Assembly (NCBI GenBank): GCA_026545225.1
Contig: CM048845.1
Location: forward strand, 83,045,033-83,109,032
Length of the DNA: 64,000 nt
Direction of reading: 5' to 3'
DNA from: Cornus controversa
Lineage: Eukaryota; Streptophyta; Magnoliopsida; Cornales; Cornaceae
Every line of letters begins with the position of its first letter. Within the stretch, counting starts at the first letter, position 1. The notes under the pieces were generated by a model. It did not search any database, was not told the DNA's origin, and saw only the letters and a list, made by a program, of their open reading frames with translations. Below, in pieces: positions 12,242 to 23,616 of this stretch. The position numbers and the translations under genes are program-made.

Positions 12242-12442
12242 TGTTAGATTATATATTTTTTATTATATACTTTATATCTTTTTCTAATAGGCTTCTTACA
12301 CCTTCTCCAAAATCATCTAGGATTAGGATTTCTTATCTCCTATATTTACTTAGCCTCAAAGATTATGTGCCTATAAATAGGTTTTTATGTATTGTTCATC
12401 AAAAAATCAATCATATACAATTATCTTTCTATATTTTTAACA
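12242..12442 (+). repeat. 5' LTR of the 12242-14095 element
   Basis: 201 bp, TG...CA ends. A TATA-like 'cctataaatagg' lies near 12370. Confidence 0.9.
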
Positions 12443-12455
12443 TAGTATCAGAGCC
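12443..12455 (+). other. Primer-binding site
   Basis: TAGTATCAGAGCC directly after the 5' LTR matches the usual complement of initiator-tRNA-Met (TGGTATCAGAGC) with one change. Confidence 0.8.
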
Positions 12456-12603
12456 TATTAATTTCTGTTAATCTTCACAGTTTATCGCCCTCACCGCCAG
12501 GGATGACACCATCTCATTCATTCCCGACGGGCAATTGTCAAAATAGATTAACTCTTCTTCTGAAGAAAGTGAAATTCATAATCTTGAACAAAACTTTACA
12601 AAT

Positions 12604-13392
12604 ATGCAATTAAAACCAATTTATTGTAGTAAAGTCAATCCCACTAGCCTCACAAAGAATTGGTATCCTAGGTCAACACTTCCAAATATCCAGATTGAAG
12701 AAAAACCATTCCAAAGTCAATTTTCTGTCTTCGCGGATAAACTTTACGACTGGAACATAAATGGTCTTTCTAAACAAGAAATTTTAAATAAACTAAACCA
12801 TATTTCTATGGTTGCTAATAGTTACATTACTAACCACACAGTTACCCAACCTGAGATTGTTGATCTTCTCACATCAGGGTTCATTAGTATGTTAAGATCT
12901 TGGTGGGAAAATCACCTCTCAAAAGAAGATAGACAACAAGTTAAAAATACTGTTCAAAAAGATAATGATGGAAACCTATTTTTGATGAAAGAATAGGCAT
13001 GGGTATTCCAGATGGAGTCAATACCTTAATCTTTACCATCATTAATTATTTTATAGGAATACCTAGTAACATCATGGCTAGAGTCCATGACCAATTAACT
13101 AATTTAAGTTGACCAACACTCTCAGACTTTAGATGGTACAAAGATATTGTTTTCTTATCTCGAGTCATGATAAGAAATGATAGTAATAGCCCATTTTGAA
13201 AAGAAAAATTCATTAATGGATTACCTAGTATCTTTGCTCATAAAATTAGAGAAACCCTTTCTAAGTTTGCTGGAATCATTAATTACAGCCAACTTACTTA
13301 TGAAAATATTATTAGCACAATCCAGAATGAAGGATTAAAAATGTGCATTGATATGAAAATAAGTAAACAACTTAATAACGAAAAGAAAAAAG

Positions 13393-13395
<3 letters not shown>
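12604..13395 (+). pseudogene. Retroelement gag/capsid-like remnant
   Basis: The first part is an open stretch of about 130 codons. It resembles a capsid-type domain common in plant retroelement polyproteins: motif 'NGLSKQEILNKLNHISMVAN' followed by an 'LRSWWENHL' motif. Similarity continues downstream to about 13395. The lineage (copia, gypsy or caulimovirid-like) is not settled. It is a fossil and not functional as it stands. Confidence 0.65.
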
Positions 13396-13427
<32 letters not shown>

Positions 13428-13482
13428 GATAATAAAAGAAAATGACAGTCCAGTTCAAGTTCAATTGATCAACTTTCTCTAG

Positions 13483-13841
13483 CATCTGTGTCAAAGTTGC
13501 TGATTTCAATAAGCCTATTTTTTTTATATTTTCAAATCAGTTTTCACTCCAGCAAGTAGCTTTTGGTTTTATCGTCGCTCCAACGAGTTTGCTCTTCTGC
13601 ACCTTCTTTGTATGTGTTTCTCAGCCACTGTTGGTAACATCACCAGATTGCTTTCATGAGCCATAACATCTGTGTGTCAAAGTCACTGATTTCAACGAGC
13701 TCCTTTTTTTATTTTCAAATTAGTTTTCACTCCAACGAGCCGCTATCGGTGTTTCTGGCTCTTTTACAGCTTCTTTGTATGTGTTCGCAACCACAGTTGG
13801 TTACATCACTAGATTGCTTTCACGAACCGCATTAAAGATTT
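13483..13841 (+). repeat. 184-bp tandem duplication inside the LTR element
   Basis: Two diverged copies (from 13483 and from 13667), each starting 'catctgtg' and running to 'cagattgctttca' variants near the end. Confidence 0.8.
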
Positions 13842-13894
13842 TGTCTCCAAACTCAAGTTAACTTCATATGACTCACCTTGAGTTTGCGAAAGGC

Positions 13895-14095
13895 TGTTAA
13901 ATTATATATTTCTTATTATAGATTATATATATTTTCTTAATAGGTTTCTTACACCTTCTCCTAAATCATCTAGGACTAGAATTTCTTATCTCCTATGTTT
14001 ATTTAACCTCCAAGATTATGTGCCTTTAAATAGGCTTTTATATATTGTTCATCAAAAAATCAATCATTTACAATTATCTTTCTATATTTCTAACA
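13895..14095 (+). repeat. 3' LTR of the 12242-14095 element
   Basis: 201 bp, same ends as the 5' LTR, preceded by a short purine-rich stretch (gcgaaaggc). Confidence 0.9.
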
Positions 14096-14621
14096 CATAT
14101 GCATGGGAGGATGCTAGACAATTGGATATATATTATCAGAGATATTCCCTTTCTTAATTGTTTATGAGAAAAAATAAAATGTGGTAACGGTTAATTAGAA
14201 GGTCATATTCAACTGAAAACACCCCACCACAATAACTTGACCTTAAATGTAGACATAAACATATATGATTGATATTTTTCTTCTTTTATAGGGGGTTGTA
14301 AGAAGTTTTAATTTGAATTGATTGATTTAAAATGCTGGACTTTCAAAGTATAACAAAAAAAAAATACTAGACATTTGTTTGAAATTTCAACTTTTTATAT
14401 TTTGATTTCTTATGTGCACTTTTTTTTAATAATTTTAACATCCCCCTCAAAAATTGCCAAAAAATAAAAAAAAAACCTTTTGATGTTAATTTTCTACGGT
14501 TTGTGTTTATGGTCTGTAGTTTTTTGCCTTGGAGCTTGGGGAATAGGTATACGTTGCGCCGGGTACATCTAGGCCATTGGTGCCCTACACTGGTGGTGGG
14601 ACCCACGGCACATGTAGTGTA

Positions 14622-14645
14622 CACCCAGTGTATGTGCACTGGGTG
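14622..14645. repeat. GC-rich perfect hairpin in unit copy 2
   Basis: CACCCAGTG-TATGTG-CACTGGGTG, a 9-bp stem and 6-nt loop within a locally GC-rich patch. The equivalent patch in copy 1 (about 7880-7905) has lost the pairing, so the stem is better preserved here. Confidence 0.75.
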
Positions 14646-14760
14646 CACCCAATATCTATTCGAGCAAAGTGGTAAGAAACACGATGAGTATACTTTAACA
14701 TAGTTTGCTTTTGTTCTTAAACTTCTTCGGATATGGTTATGAAGCATTCTTTTTGTGTAG

Positions 14761-14906
14761 GTTTCTGAGAAAACAGTTAGGGAATGGTGTGCTATGAAGG
14801 GAAATATACTTTATTTCAAGATTTCTGCTAAAGAGGATTATAATGTTGAGGAGGCATTTCTATCTGTTGCAAAAACTGCACTTGTTAATAAACATGAGCA
14901 AGACAT
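14761..14906 (+). pseudogene. Captured exon of a Rab7-type small GTPase (RABG clade)
   Basis: One frame is open for 48 codons and reads VSEKTVREWCAMKGNILYF, then KISAKEDYNVEEAF, ending NKHEQDI. This matches the C-terminal third of plant Rab7/RABG proteins, which act in late endosome-to-vacuole traffic. It includes the guanine-binding G5 motif SAK and the 'EDYNV' form seen in RABG2-type members. The exon is preceded by an acceptor-like TTTTGTGTAG and followed by a donor-like GTAAGT, so its splice borders look preserved. No other Rab exon (P-loop, DxxGQE, NKxD) was seen in the window. The exon sits inside a CACTA insertion, so it is best read as a transduplicated fragment and not a gene. Confidence 0.85.
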
Positions 14907-14910
14907 GTAA

Positions 14911-14911
<1 letters not shown>

Positions 14912-14966
<55 letters not shown>
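14912..14966. repeat. (AT)n microsatellite after the Rab7 exon
   Basis: Roughly 27 AT dinucleotides starting five bases after the splice-donor-like site. Confidence 0.98.
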
Positions 14967-14971
<5 letters not shown>

Positions 14972-15844
14972 CTTTATTGAATTTTTTTACTTTTTGCCCT
15001 ACCACAACAGCTTCAAACTGTATAACATGTACAACCCCTTTGTCCTCAACTTCATACTGATATTGCCTCATTTTTTTGATTGCTTATGGTAAAGATAAAC
15101 CATTTGATTGAAGCAATTGATCAAATTTGTAACAATGGTCACTTTCACTAAATATTGTAGGTACCAACTTGATTTGTGTCTACTTTAATCACAAGTGTGA
15201 TAGATATCTATAATGATTTTTAATAAATTCTAGTCACATTAAAAAAAAAACATATCAATTGTGTATCTATAATTCTGCATACACCAACTCAGAAAATTAG
15301 AGGAATAAAGATCTCCATATATTACTTTTTAATCTTCTTCTTCTTTAGCTCAATACAAGTTTGTTGCCTAGAAAATTCAAACACCCTTTTCCTGAAATTC
15401 TTGCTAACTATCACTTTAGGATTTCCAAGTTGTTTTGAATTATTTTCCTACTACTGTTGCCAATGCATCCTTGTCTAACACCGATAATAAATTTCTTCTA
15501 TCTTTATAAGTAACATGATTTTTGTCATTAATGTGATTCTTAAATGATATATTTTTTTAAATTTTTGCAAAATGTGATTGAACAAGTGATTATCAAGGAT
15601 AGAGCATTCACTAAAGGGAGTGTTTTTATTTATGGTAGACTAATTTTGTTCATTATATCGAATGAATAAGATATATATTTTCTTTTGTTAATTTATTAAT
15701 TTTTTTCATTGACTAATAATGATATATACAAATATATGTATACATATGATATTTATATATAGTGTTGCAAGTAGTGTGTATTTCCTTTTCACATTGAAGA
15801 CAGGTGCACACAAAAAGAGGGATTATTATTATTTTTTTAAAAAA

Positions 15845-16265
15845 AGAACTTTTAACGACTTGCAAAGCATGTTGTTACAAATAGTCTTTTGACGACATTC
15901 CAAACACGTCGTTAGTACAAACTTTTAACGACTTGCAAGTCGTATTGTGAAAGATAATACATTTTAACAACCTACATTGCAAGTCGTTATTAGGGACTTT
16001 TCACAACTTACAAGGCACATTGTTAAAAATAATATCTTTTGACGACTTGCCGAACAAGTCGTCAGTACAAACTTTTCATGACTTGCATGACATGTTGTGA
16101 AAGATAATACCTTTTAACGACTTACTTTGGAAGTCGTTATTAGGGACTTTTCACGACTTACATTGCATGTTGTCAAAAAATTGATTTTTCACGGCATGGT
16201 CAGTAACGACCAACGCATGTAAGTCGTTAAAACCTTTTAACGACCTACCTCGCGTGTTGTTAAAA
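15845..16265. repeat. CACTA subterminal repeat array
   Basis: The motif 'cgacttgca/cgacttac' and its complement 'aagtcgtt' recur about a dozen times in both orientations, spaced roughly 25-40 bp. In CACTA elements such motifs bind the element's TNPA-like protein. Confidence 0.8.
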
Positions 16266-16944
16266 CACTTTTTCTTGTAGTGGGTGGAGAAATGATACCC
16301 TTCATGTCATCTTGAAAGTTGAAAGTTTTGGTTTGCTTTACAATTCGAACATTGATGCCTTTGTACTGGCAAATATCTTCACGATGGATTCACTTTCTTG
16401 ACTTTGAGCTAGGGAGAGTACGGGTGGACAAATGATTAAAAATTTTAATTTTCTTTTCACAAATTGGAACATTGATGTCTTTGGTAAAATTTCCAAGAAA
16501 GTGCTTGGACAGTAATCGAGTTTGATTGAAATTTGTTTGTATTGACGTGCAATTTGAAATCCTTACTTTCAAATTTTCAAATAAAAGAAAAATGACCTTA
16601 CCATCTTTATTCTATTCTCAACTTCACTTATGTTTTTGAAAAAAAAAAAAAAAAGAGAGAAAATATCATGGAATGGGATTAGGGGTTTAGTTCTCCAAAA
16701 TTGACATTTCTCTACTACTAGTCAAAGAAGTAAAACCACTTTTCCTCTTAACTATCAAACCTAACACAATTAACATTTCTATGATCTCACAATCTCTTCT
16801 CACGATAGTTAAGAGAAAACTTATTGTTGGGTGTTTTAGTAATTATATATTGAAAGAATTGATTTCAAAACTGTTTTAACTGTATTTTTGTATTTTTCAG
16901 TTAGATTAGAAGATCAAAAATTAACCAAGTTGACTCAACTCTAA

Positions 16945-17643
16945 AGGCTAGTTTGGTACGCAGGAATAGAGGTGGAATGGAATGGTCATTCCACCTCTAA
17001 TTCCTTCCTCTAGTTTATTGTGTTACATTAGAAATAGAAAAACTATTATAAGTCATTCCCTTGGAATGCTCATTCTAACAAAATCATTCTTTTTCTTGAG
17101 TTATGGAATAGTCATTTCATTCCCACTTATTATTAAAATCATCATCTCTCTTCATTAATTTATCTCTCTTTTACAGCTCACTCCAGAATATATATATAAT
17201 AGGTAATAAGCGTTAATTTCTCTCTCTCTCTCGTAGGTATGTCATATATGTGTCACATGCCATATATATAAGTTGTGAAAGAAAAGGAAAGTTCTTATTT
17301 TATCACTTTCAGATTTTAATAAAGTATTATTTTTTTTGTATAAAAGATTATATTAATCATGACTAAAAAAAACAGACGGATTATATCTTGATTTAGAAAG
17401 TTTTAATTGAATGGATAATTTTTTTTTTCATACGGTAATTAAATTAAAGTTAAATGCCCCATTTTTAAAACTGATCTATTTTATTTTATATGGAAAAGTA
17501 AAGCATGTTGGAAGATACTACCATTTCATTCCTACATCATTCTCTATTTGCAACCAAACATTGAAATGAGAATGATCATTCCATTCTATTCTCATTTTCA
17601 TTTCATTCACATTCCATTTCATTCATGTGTACCAAACTAGCCT
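16945..17643. mobile_element. PIF/Harbinger (Tourist-like) element, 699 bp
   Basis: The 15-bp perfect terminal inverted repeats are AGGCTAGTTTGGTAC and its complement. The 3-bp target duplication TAA (16942-16944, 17644-17646) is the PIF/Harbinger signature. The empty site in unit copy 1 reads 'caactttaagagaattt' (8513-8529). Subtermini hold 'ggaatggaatgg' and its complement. There is no transposase, so the element is non-autonomous. Confidence 0.92.
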
Positions 17644-17749
17644 TAAGAAAATTTAAATCACACAACTTAGTATAATATGTGTGAGTGATGACTTTAAAAT
17701 TTTTTTAAGTATGATAATATATTTTATAAATAATTTGAAAAATAATATG

Positions 17750-18428
17750 TGTAGACATTAAAAAATTACATGATGCACCCAAAATATAATTTGGGTTTAT
17801 CTTTAATTTAGTCCACTTTGAAATGTGGTCCAATGAGTCGGATAATTTAAAGATCAGACCCATTACAAATAAATAAGTTATGGGCTGGTCTAAATTGTTT
17901 GAGAAGTCCAATCCCACTTGAAAATGGGTCTAATGGATAATTAGATATATATATATATATCAACAAAGATAATTATTAATGATAATTATCAAAATTATCA
18001 TAAAAGATAATTATAGGATAATTATCAAAAGAAAAGAAAGTTACAAATCTACCCCTTCAATGAGCCTATAAATAAAGGTTCAAAGGGGGGGGGGGGGGGG
18101 AAGGAGGACGAGAAGACTCTCAGAAAAAAACTGAAACTTTGCAGAACTCTTCACTCAAAATCCAAAGTTCTAAAGCATCTAAACCCTGAAGGAGAAGAAT
18201 AACAAGCACATCATCCACGTGCCATTCTTCACCAAAGTTTCAATCCAATTCAAGATCAAGCTCTAGCAGCCTTTAAAGCCGGATTACCAAGGAGATCGAA
18301 TAAGAGGAATTTATTTTTCTTTTATAAAGATTTACAGAGGATTGTACCCTTTTTCTTAAATAAATAAAATTGTTTATTTGTCACTGACTTTCGTTACTAG
18401 ATTTTCGGACACGAAATTTGTGTGTACA
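17750..18428 (+). mobile_element. Solo LTR (679 bp)
   Basis: TG...CA ends (TGTAGACATT ... GTGTGTACA) and a perfect 5-bp target duplication ATATG (17745-17749, 18429-18433). The site is empty in unit copy 1. A TATA-like 'cctataaataaagg' lies near 18065, followed by a poly-G tract and a poly-A-signal-like 'aaataaataaaat' near 18357. No internal region remains, so this is a product of LTR-LTR recombination. The lineage is not determined. Confidence 0.9.
18085..18100. repeat. Poly-G tract (16 G) just downstream of a solo-LTR TATA box
   Basis: Uninterrupted G run about 15 bp after the TATA-like box of the solo LTR. Confidence 0.95.
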
Positions 18429-18516
18429 ATATGCTGGTGCATATTTTGTATTTCTTAGTGCATTGAATTTGAATCGGAAAAACACTCTAATTAATTTTCA
18501 TATCCAATTAAATTTG

Positions 18517-18641
18517 CGCTACAACAAAATTGGGCACTTATTATAACATATATGGGCACTTGCTTCCATAAGGGATATTTGGAAGCGGTTTCATATAATT
18601 GTTGCTATATATCTGCTACCATTAGTTGTTTTCTTGTAGTG
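18517..18641 (-). mobile_element. Short CACTA-type MITE (125 bp), in unit copy 2
   Basis: Orthologous to 8706-8832. The left end here reads CGCTACAACAAAA and the right end TTTTCTTGTAGTG. The two copies carry different substitutions in the left terminus, which supports an original CACTACAACAAAA. Confidence 0.65.
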
Positions 18642-19179
18642 ATCCTACTCAGTGGTGTAAAGTTATAAGACTGCAACAACTAATTGCTTTATCATTCTCT
18701 ATTTACATGGACAAGAAAATAGTAAATTCAAAGATAAAATATATATATATACTAACGTATTGTCTGTACTCACGACACTATAAAAAAAATTGTTGGAGTA
18801 AATTATTTTAGCGTATTGCTTATGTCTACGACAGTATAAAAAACATTGTTGAACTGGATCATTTTAAGGGTGTGAGGGTAGGTGAATGTATATGTGAATT
18901 TATGTGTGAACGTAGTGGGTGAATCATGACCGTTAGATCGATGATAGAGAAAGTTATTTTAGACTGTAGATAGATATAGATATTTTGAACTGTAAGATTG
19001 ATTTTTTAAAGATTTTTAACCGTTAGATCGCAATTTTTTTTAAAAAAAAGATTCAAACATAATACCTAAATGTAATTTAGATATATTATATTTTTTTTAC
19101 TCAATTTTTCTACTATCTTATCTTTCAACCTTTCGGATTAGAGTTTTTATACTACTCAATGTCGCATGCTCATCTCTAA

Positions 19180-19666
19180 GGCTTTGTTTGGATAAACATG
19201 AGAGAAAAGAGAAGAAAGGATAATATTAGTTATGAGAGAAAAGAAAAGAGAGGATAACATTTATTCATATTTGGATAAATTATGAAAGAAAAAAAAGAAA
19301 ATAATTGCATTCTTGTTTGGATAAGGTAAAGGAGAAAAAAGAAAAGAAATCATTTTAATCAATTTACTATCATACCCTTTTATGTTTATATTACAAGATA
19401 TACCCAAATATTTTTTAAATTTTGTTCTTAAAAATGTTAGGGTTATTTTTGGTATTATGAAAGATTCACTTATTCTTATTATTTCTCTCCCAATCTTTCC
19501 ACTTTTGGGAGGATAGCATATGAGAGATTTGGAGGGATAAGTTATCCCTCTAAATCACTCCTAATCCTTTCTTTTCTCTTATTAATGACAATTCAAACAC
19601 AAAAACTACTATTATTTCCTTTCTTTTCTTTAATTTTCTTCCAATTTCATCAATCCAAACGAGCCC
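19180..19666. mobile_element. PIF/Harbinger (Tourist-like) element, 487 bp
   Basis: Ends GGCTTTGTTTGGATAAACA at the left and, complemented, GGGCTCGTTTGGATTGATG at the right. The target duplication is TAA (19177-19179, 19667-19669). The site is empty in unit copy 1 ('catctctaaaactagtag', 9391-9408). Subtermini are rich in 'gagagaaaagagaa' and 'tttctcttt' tracts. The element is non-autonomous. Confidence 0.88.
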
Positions 19667-20585
19667 TAAAACTAGCATATACCTACAAACACCCCCCAAT
19701 CTGCCTATCAATTTGTTCAAGTGGATCCCACCAAACAAATACAACCCATCCAATCCACCCACTTAAAATATAGAGTTGAGAGTTCAAATATTATGGAGTG
19801 TTCCAAAACACCCAACACCACTGTTTTTGAAAAGGAAAAATCTACCTTTGACATGTTTAGTTACGTTATTATATGTTATAAGGATGGGCTATATAAGTAG
19901 TACGCAATTACTACGGTTGGACTAATCTAAGTAGTTTAAATCAAATTGCACTTGTAGCATTTAAGGCGTGTATTAAAATGGTGTATATTTATGTAAGAAA
20001 GTTGGTGTACATATGTAATAAAAGTGGTACCCGAATTCAGCAAGGGATAATTTGGTCATCATCATATAGATAGACAAAAAAAAAATTGAACAGAGAATTT
20101 TTATATAAATGTAATTATCTTTCCTAATTTAACATATATTTTTTTAGTGTACTTGCTTTTCATACAAGTGTGAAATAGGCTTCCTATATGAATTTTAACC
20201 AAGATAAAAATATTAAAACTAAAAACAAGTTTATCAATTAATCAAATTAATTATCATACAATCAAGATAATGAAATATACTCTTATTCTCAAACACTCTT
20301 AAATTCTTTTTGAGTAAAGTTTTTAAGAGAGCTTTATCATAACAAGAGTCGTTAACTTTTTTTTTATTAACTATTGGATTGAAATAATTTTTGAAGTTTG
20401 TGACAAGTTAAATGAATCTTTTAAAAAAAATTTTAATCAAATTGTCTGCAAGCAAAACTCATAACTTTTGTCATGAGATGATTCTTGTTTTACACTATAA
20501 AAAACAGAGCACAAAAAGTGCAAAGATATTTTACTTTTGCTTTCGAGGTTACGATGCTTTAGGTGGAGAAATAATAGGTATCATC

Positions 20586-21738
20586 AGGGGTGGAGCCGGG
20601 GAGGCCCCCCCAATTTTTTAAAATTTTTTTATTATACCCCTAAAAAAAATAATTAATTTTAAATAATACCCTAAAATTTATTAAAAATTTCAATTTGGCC
20701 CCCCAATTTTTAAATTTTTTTTTATTATACCCCTAAAAAAAATAATTAATTTTAAATAATATCCTAATATTTATTAAAAATTTCAATTTGGGCTCCCAAA
20801 TCTTTTCAAAACACTCATATATTGACCCCAAATAGAGAATTTGAAAATAAATTTAGCTTGTGTCCCCTTGAAAATTATATAAAAAAATTAAACTTAGACC
20901 TTGTAACCATACTTTTGAACATCCAAATATTGTGAAATAAAAATTTAAGTTCATTAATATTGTAATCCTTATCACAACAAATCATTATTTCATTTACATA
21001 AACACATGTACAATATCTATTATATTAATTCAAAAGAGAAATAAACTAATGTCCCCTCATATTCAATAAAAATACATGAACCTTTCTTATCAAATATTTT
21101 TGTAAATTGATGTTTACAAGAAAAACATCTATAATTATATATCAATCTTTATTTGCTAAATGACAAATTGAAAGGAGGAAAAACTAGTGTTGTGAGATTG
21201 TAAACCACAACAATGATCGTATATACTAAAACTTTTAATGATCATTTACTAACAAATAACAAGTTCTATGACTAATTTATGTATAAGCCACTAAAAAAAA
21301 TAATCTTGTTTTGTTAAAACTTGTGAGATTTTATTTAGTTAAAATTAAAATATTTTTAATCAAATATATCTTTCCGAAATACAATCAAATTACTCAAAAT
21401 CTTTTTCTAAAAATTGTTTTTTGAAAAACTGAAACAATTAATTGTTGAAGGAAAATTAGTTCCCTAATTTTTTTTCTTTACTTCTTCACTTTTTAGTTGT
21501 AACTTATCGTTTTATTTTCTCAATCCTTTTCTTTCTCACATCAATTTTTCGTCTAATTATCTAAGTTGCATTTTTCTCAATTTTGAAATTTTTTTTCCTA
21601 AACAAATTTCTCAAGATATATAATACTATAACTAAAATTTAAAAAAATTATATTACAATTGGTTGCTAATATTTTCAAATTTTAATTACATAATGTAAAT
21701 TTGGCCCCCCAAACTAAATTTTCTGGCTCCGCCCCCGG
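20586..21738. mobile_element. Non-autonomous hAT element of the 'GGGGYGGAGCC' type (1153 bp)
   Basis: The left end AGGGGTGGAGCCGGG and the complement of the right end CCGGGGGCGGAGCCAG are imperfect inverted repeats. They match the plant hAT family whose ends read 'caggggcggagccag'. A perfect 8-bp target duplication GTATCATC flanks it (20578-20585, 21739-21746). A direct duplication of about 92 bp lies just inside the left end (about 20605-20696 and 20697-20790). No transposase is recognised. Confidence 0.88.
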
Positions 21739-22577
21739 GTATCATCTCATTTTCAAAATTTTAAACTGCTTTTTGAATTTTGACCAATGGGAGTATTGAT
21801 TTCCTAAATTAACCGTAACTGGAGAAATTTCTAGAAAAGTGTACGAAATTTCTTTTGTATTGATGTGTGGACACATGTTGAAATCCTACTTTTGAAGTTA
21901 CAAATAAATGAAATGAAAATGACCTATATCCTTCATTATTATACGTTCAATTTCACTATCCTTTTTTTCTTATATAAAAAAAATTGCCATGATAAAAGTG
22001 ATTTCATAATAAATTTACGTGCTCATCCATTCAATTTGTCAAAATACAGTCCACCTTTTTGTTCATTTTTGCCCTTTTGAGCATGTTTTGAACTTATCAA
22101 ATTGTCCAAACTCAACGTGTTTTATTAACATTTTTAAAACCAAAAAGTGGCATTAATTTTACAGTTGTCCATTAATCTGAGAGTAAGTTCAATGTACCGG
22201 TACACAATTTGCATTCACTAGTGTCTAGAGGCTAGTGCATTGAATACGAATTGGAAAAGGACTTCGGCTTTGATATTCAATTCAATTTGCTTTCAACCAA
22301 ACTTTATGAAAAGTGCTTTAAATTTTTTAGCAGGTGGGGCCCATTGGCCCAAACAAGTGAAAGATAAACAAGACTAATGTCCATGCATCGGCGAAAAGCC
22401 TAGTTTTTACTTAGAAGAATGGCCAATAACATGAAAGCCCATTCATTTCTATCAGTTTGTGACGTGAGCAACTACAAGCCCATCATTTAGATACGTCATA
22501 CCATTCACATGGCTTAATATTTTTCTAAATCATTTTCAATCGACTCTCATAAACTCCAATAAATATATATTCGACAT

Positions 22578-23036
22578 ATGTTTCTTCAGAGTAACCGGAA
22601 CAAATGTCTCTTCCGAGTTACTATTTTGAATTTTCTTTCATTTTCTTTTTTGGTTTTTCCATTCCACCATTGCTTTGGCCTTCAACCTCCGTTGCCGAAT
22701 CTCATAATTTGGTCTTACGAGTCTTTGTTCGAGTTTTTACACACATCTTTTGAAAGAACTCAAACAGGCTATTTGAATGCGGTCGGAACCACCGAGAATG
22801 ACAATCCCACGTGCCACCAAAAGATTTTAGAAATTTTTCCACGCTCTCACACGCCACCAGTATATTCCATGCACTTTCACGCGCCTACACGAGCCATCTC
22901 CACGTGCTTGCACCATTGTTCTGCCATGTCATCAGCTGGGTTAACACATCAGCAACCACGGCATCGTACAACCATGTCACTGTACACATCAACATCTGCC
23001 ACGTCATTGTATAACACGTATTTTTTGCCACATTAG
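22578..23036 (+). CDS. Unrecognised 152-codon ORF, doubtful
   Basis: This is the longest open frame seen in the window. The first 45 residues are hydrophobic (FLSFSFLVFPFHHCFGL), which could pass for a signal peptide or membrane segment. The rest is low-complexity, rich in His, Ser and Thr. No family is recognised. The lower half of the DNA repeats 'gccacgtca', 'ccatgtca' and 'cacgtgcc' motifs, which looks more like a degenerate repeat than a protein under selection. It lies between unit B copies 2 and 3. A real gene is unlikely. Confidence 0.15.
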   Translation: MFLQSNRNKCLFRVTILNFLSFSFLVFPFHHCFGLQPPLPNLIIWSYESLFEFLHTSFERTQTGYLNAVGTTENDNPTCHQKILEIFPRSHTPPVYSMHFHAPTRAISTCLHHCSAMSSAGLTHQQPRHRTTMSLYTSTSATSLYNTYFLPH

Positions 23037-23084
23037 CACGTCGACACCAATTTGCTCATTTGTCGCAGATTATGGATCTAAAAA

Positions 23085-23616
23085 TGATATTATAGAGATT
23101 TTAGATCCAAAAATGTCATATAAGAGAGGAATTAGACAATTGTACAAACAGTATCACACATATTTTTTAATATTTATCATTTTGTTGCCATCGTTAATCT
23201 AAAATACCCACCCATAATTTTTAATTAACAAAAAAAATAAAAGTAAAAAAAACTCACCCTGCCCCAAAACTTAAAATAATTAAGTATTTATGAAGTTTGA
23301 TGGTGGTCAACATCACTTGACCTAGCAAAATGACAAAATGCCCTCTATCACAGTCCACTTTGAACATGCGAACTAAATTTTTGTAAAATATTATAAAATA
23401 TCACCCTTGAATTAGATATTACCATGTCTCTTTCTCCGCCGTAGTTTTCACATTCATAAATCTTATAAAAAATTTAATCTCTTCTACGTCTCTTTCTTCG
23501 CCATAGTTTCCACATTCATGAATCTTATAAAACTTTTAATCTCTTTATCCGTTCAATAGATAAGATTAAGGTGAATAATTGGATAGGGGGAAAAGGTAAA
23601 TTTTGGTTGCCACCTC
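23085..23616 (+). repeat. Tandem unit B, copy 3, first piece
   Basis: Begins 'tttagatccaaaaatgtcat' and follows copy 1 from 6815 to about 7245, stopping in 'ttttggttgccacctc', where a long LTR-type insertion begins. Confidence 0.8.

Larger units (their letters stand above)
12242..14095 (+). mobile_element. LTR retroelement fossil, short, gag only
   Basis: Parts are a 5' LTR (12242-12442), a primer-binding site, a gag-like region (about 12604-13395), a non-coding stretch with a 184-bp tandem duplication, and a 3' LTR (13895-14095). Both LTRs are 201 bp, begin TGTTA and end TAACA. A perfect 5-bp target duplication CATAT flanks the element (12237-12241 and 14096-14100). The LTRs differ at about 21 of 201 sites. 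At a commonly used plant rate near 1.3e-8 per site per year this suggests an age of the order of 4 million years, with wide error. No pol is recognised. The element is broken in a few places. Confidence 0.9.
14666..16282 (-). mobile_element. CACTA (En/Spm) element, left end missing, carrying a host exon
   Basis: The right end is TTTTTCTTGTAGTG (16269-16282), the complement of the canonical CACTACAAGAAAA terminus. It is preceded by about 430 bp of subterminal repeats built on 'aacgactt' and 'aagtcgtt', the usual CACTA subterminal architecture. Homology to unit copy 1 stops at 14665 and resumes at 16283, so the whole interval is inserted DNA. No CACTA terminus is found near 14666, so the left end is lost. 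The interior holds a Rab7-type exon and a 55-nt AT run. No transposase remains. Confidence 0.8.
11606..22580 (+). repeat. Tandem unit B, copy 2 (enlarged by insertions)
   Basis: The segment follows the landmark order of 6660-11605, starting at 'ttgttgccatcgttaat' and ending with 'gtaccggtacacaatttgc' near 22210. It then extends through a tail ('cattcactagtgtctag' to 'aaactccaataaatatata') shared with 47098-47385. Removing the six insertions annotated below leaves about 4.1 kb, close to copy 1 without its own MULE-like insertion. Every insertion except the CACTA-type MITE is absent from copy 1 and so postdates the duplication. Confidence 0.8.

Noticed and set aside
14367-14747. 126-codon minus-strand ORF
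   Set aside because: It crosses the junction between unit B and the CACTA insertion, so it cannot be an ancestral gene. No domain is seen.
22578-23036. Signal-peptide protein gene
   Set aside because: Kept only as a doubtful ORF: the hydrophobic start is chance-level in T-rich DNA and the tail is built on DNA-level repeats.
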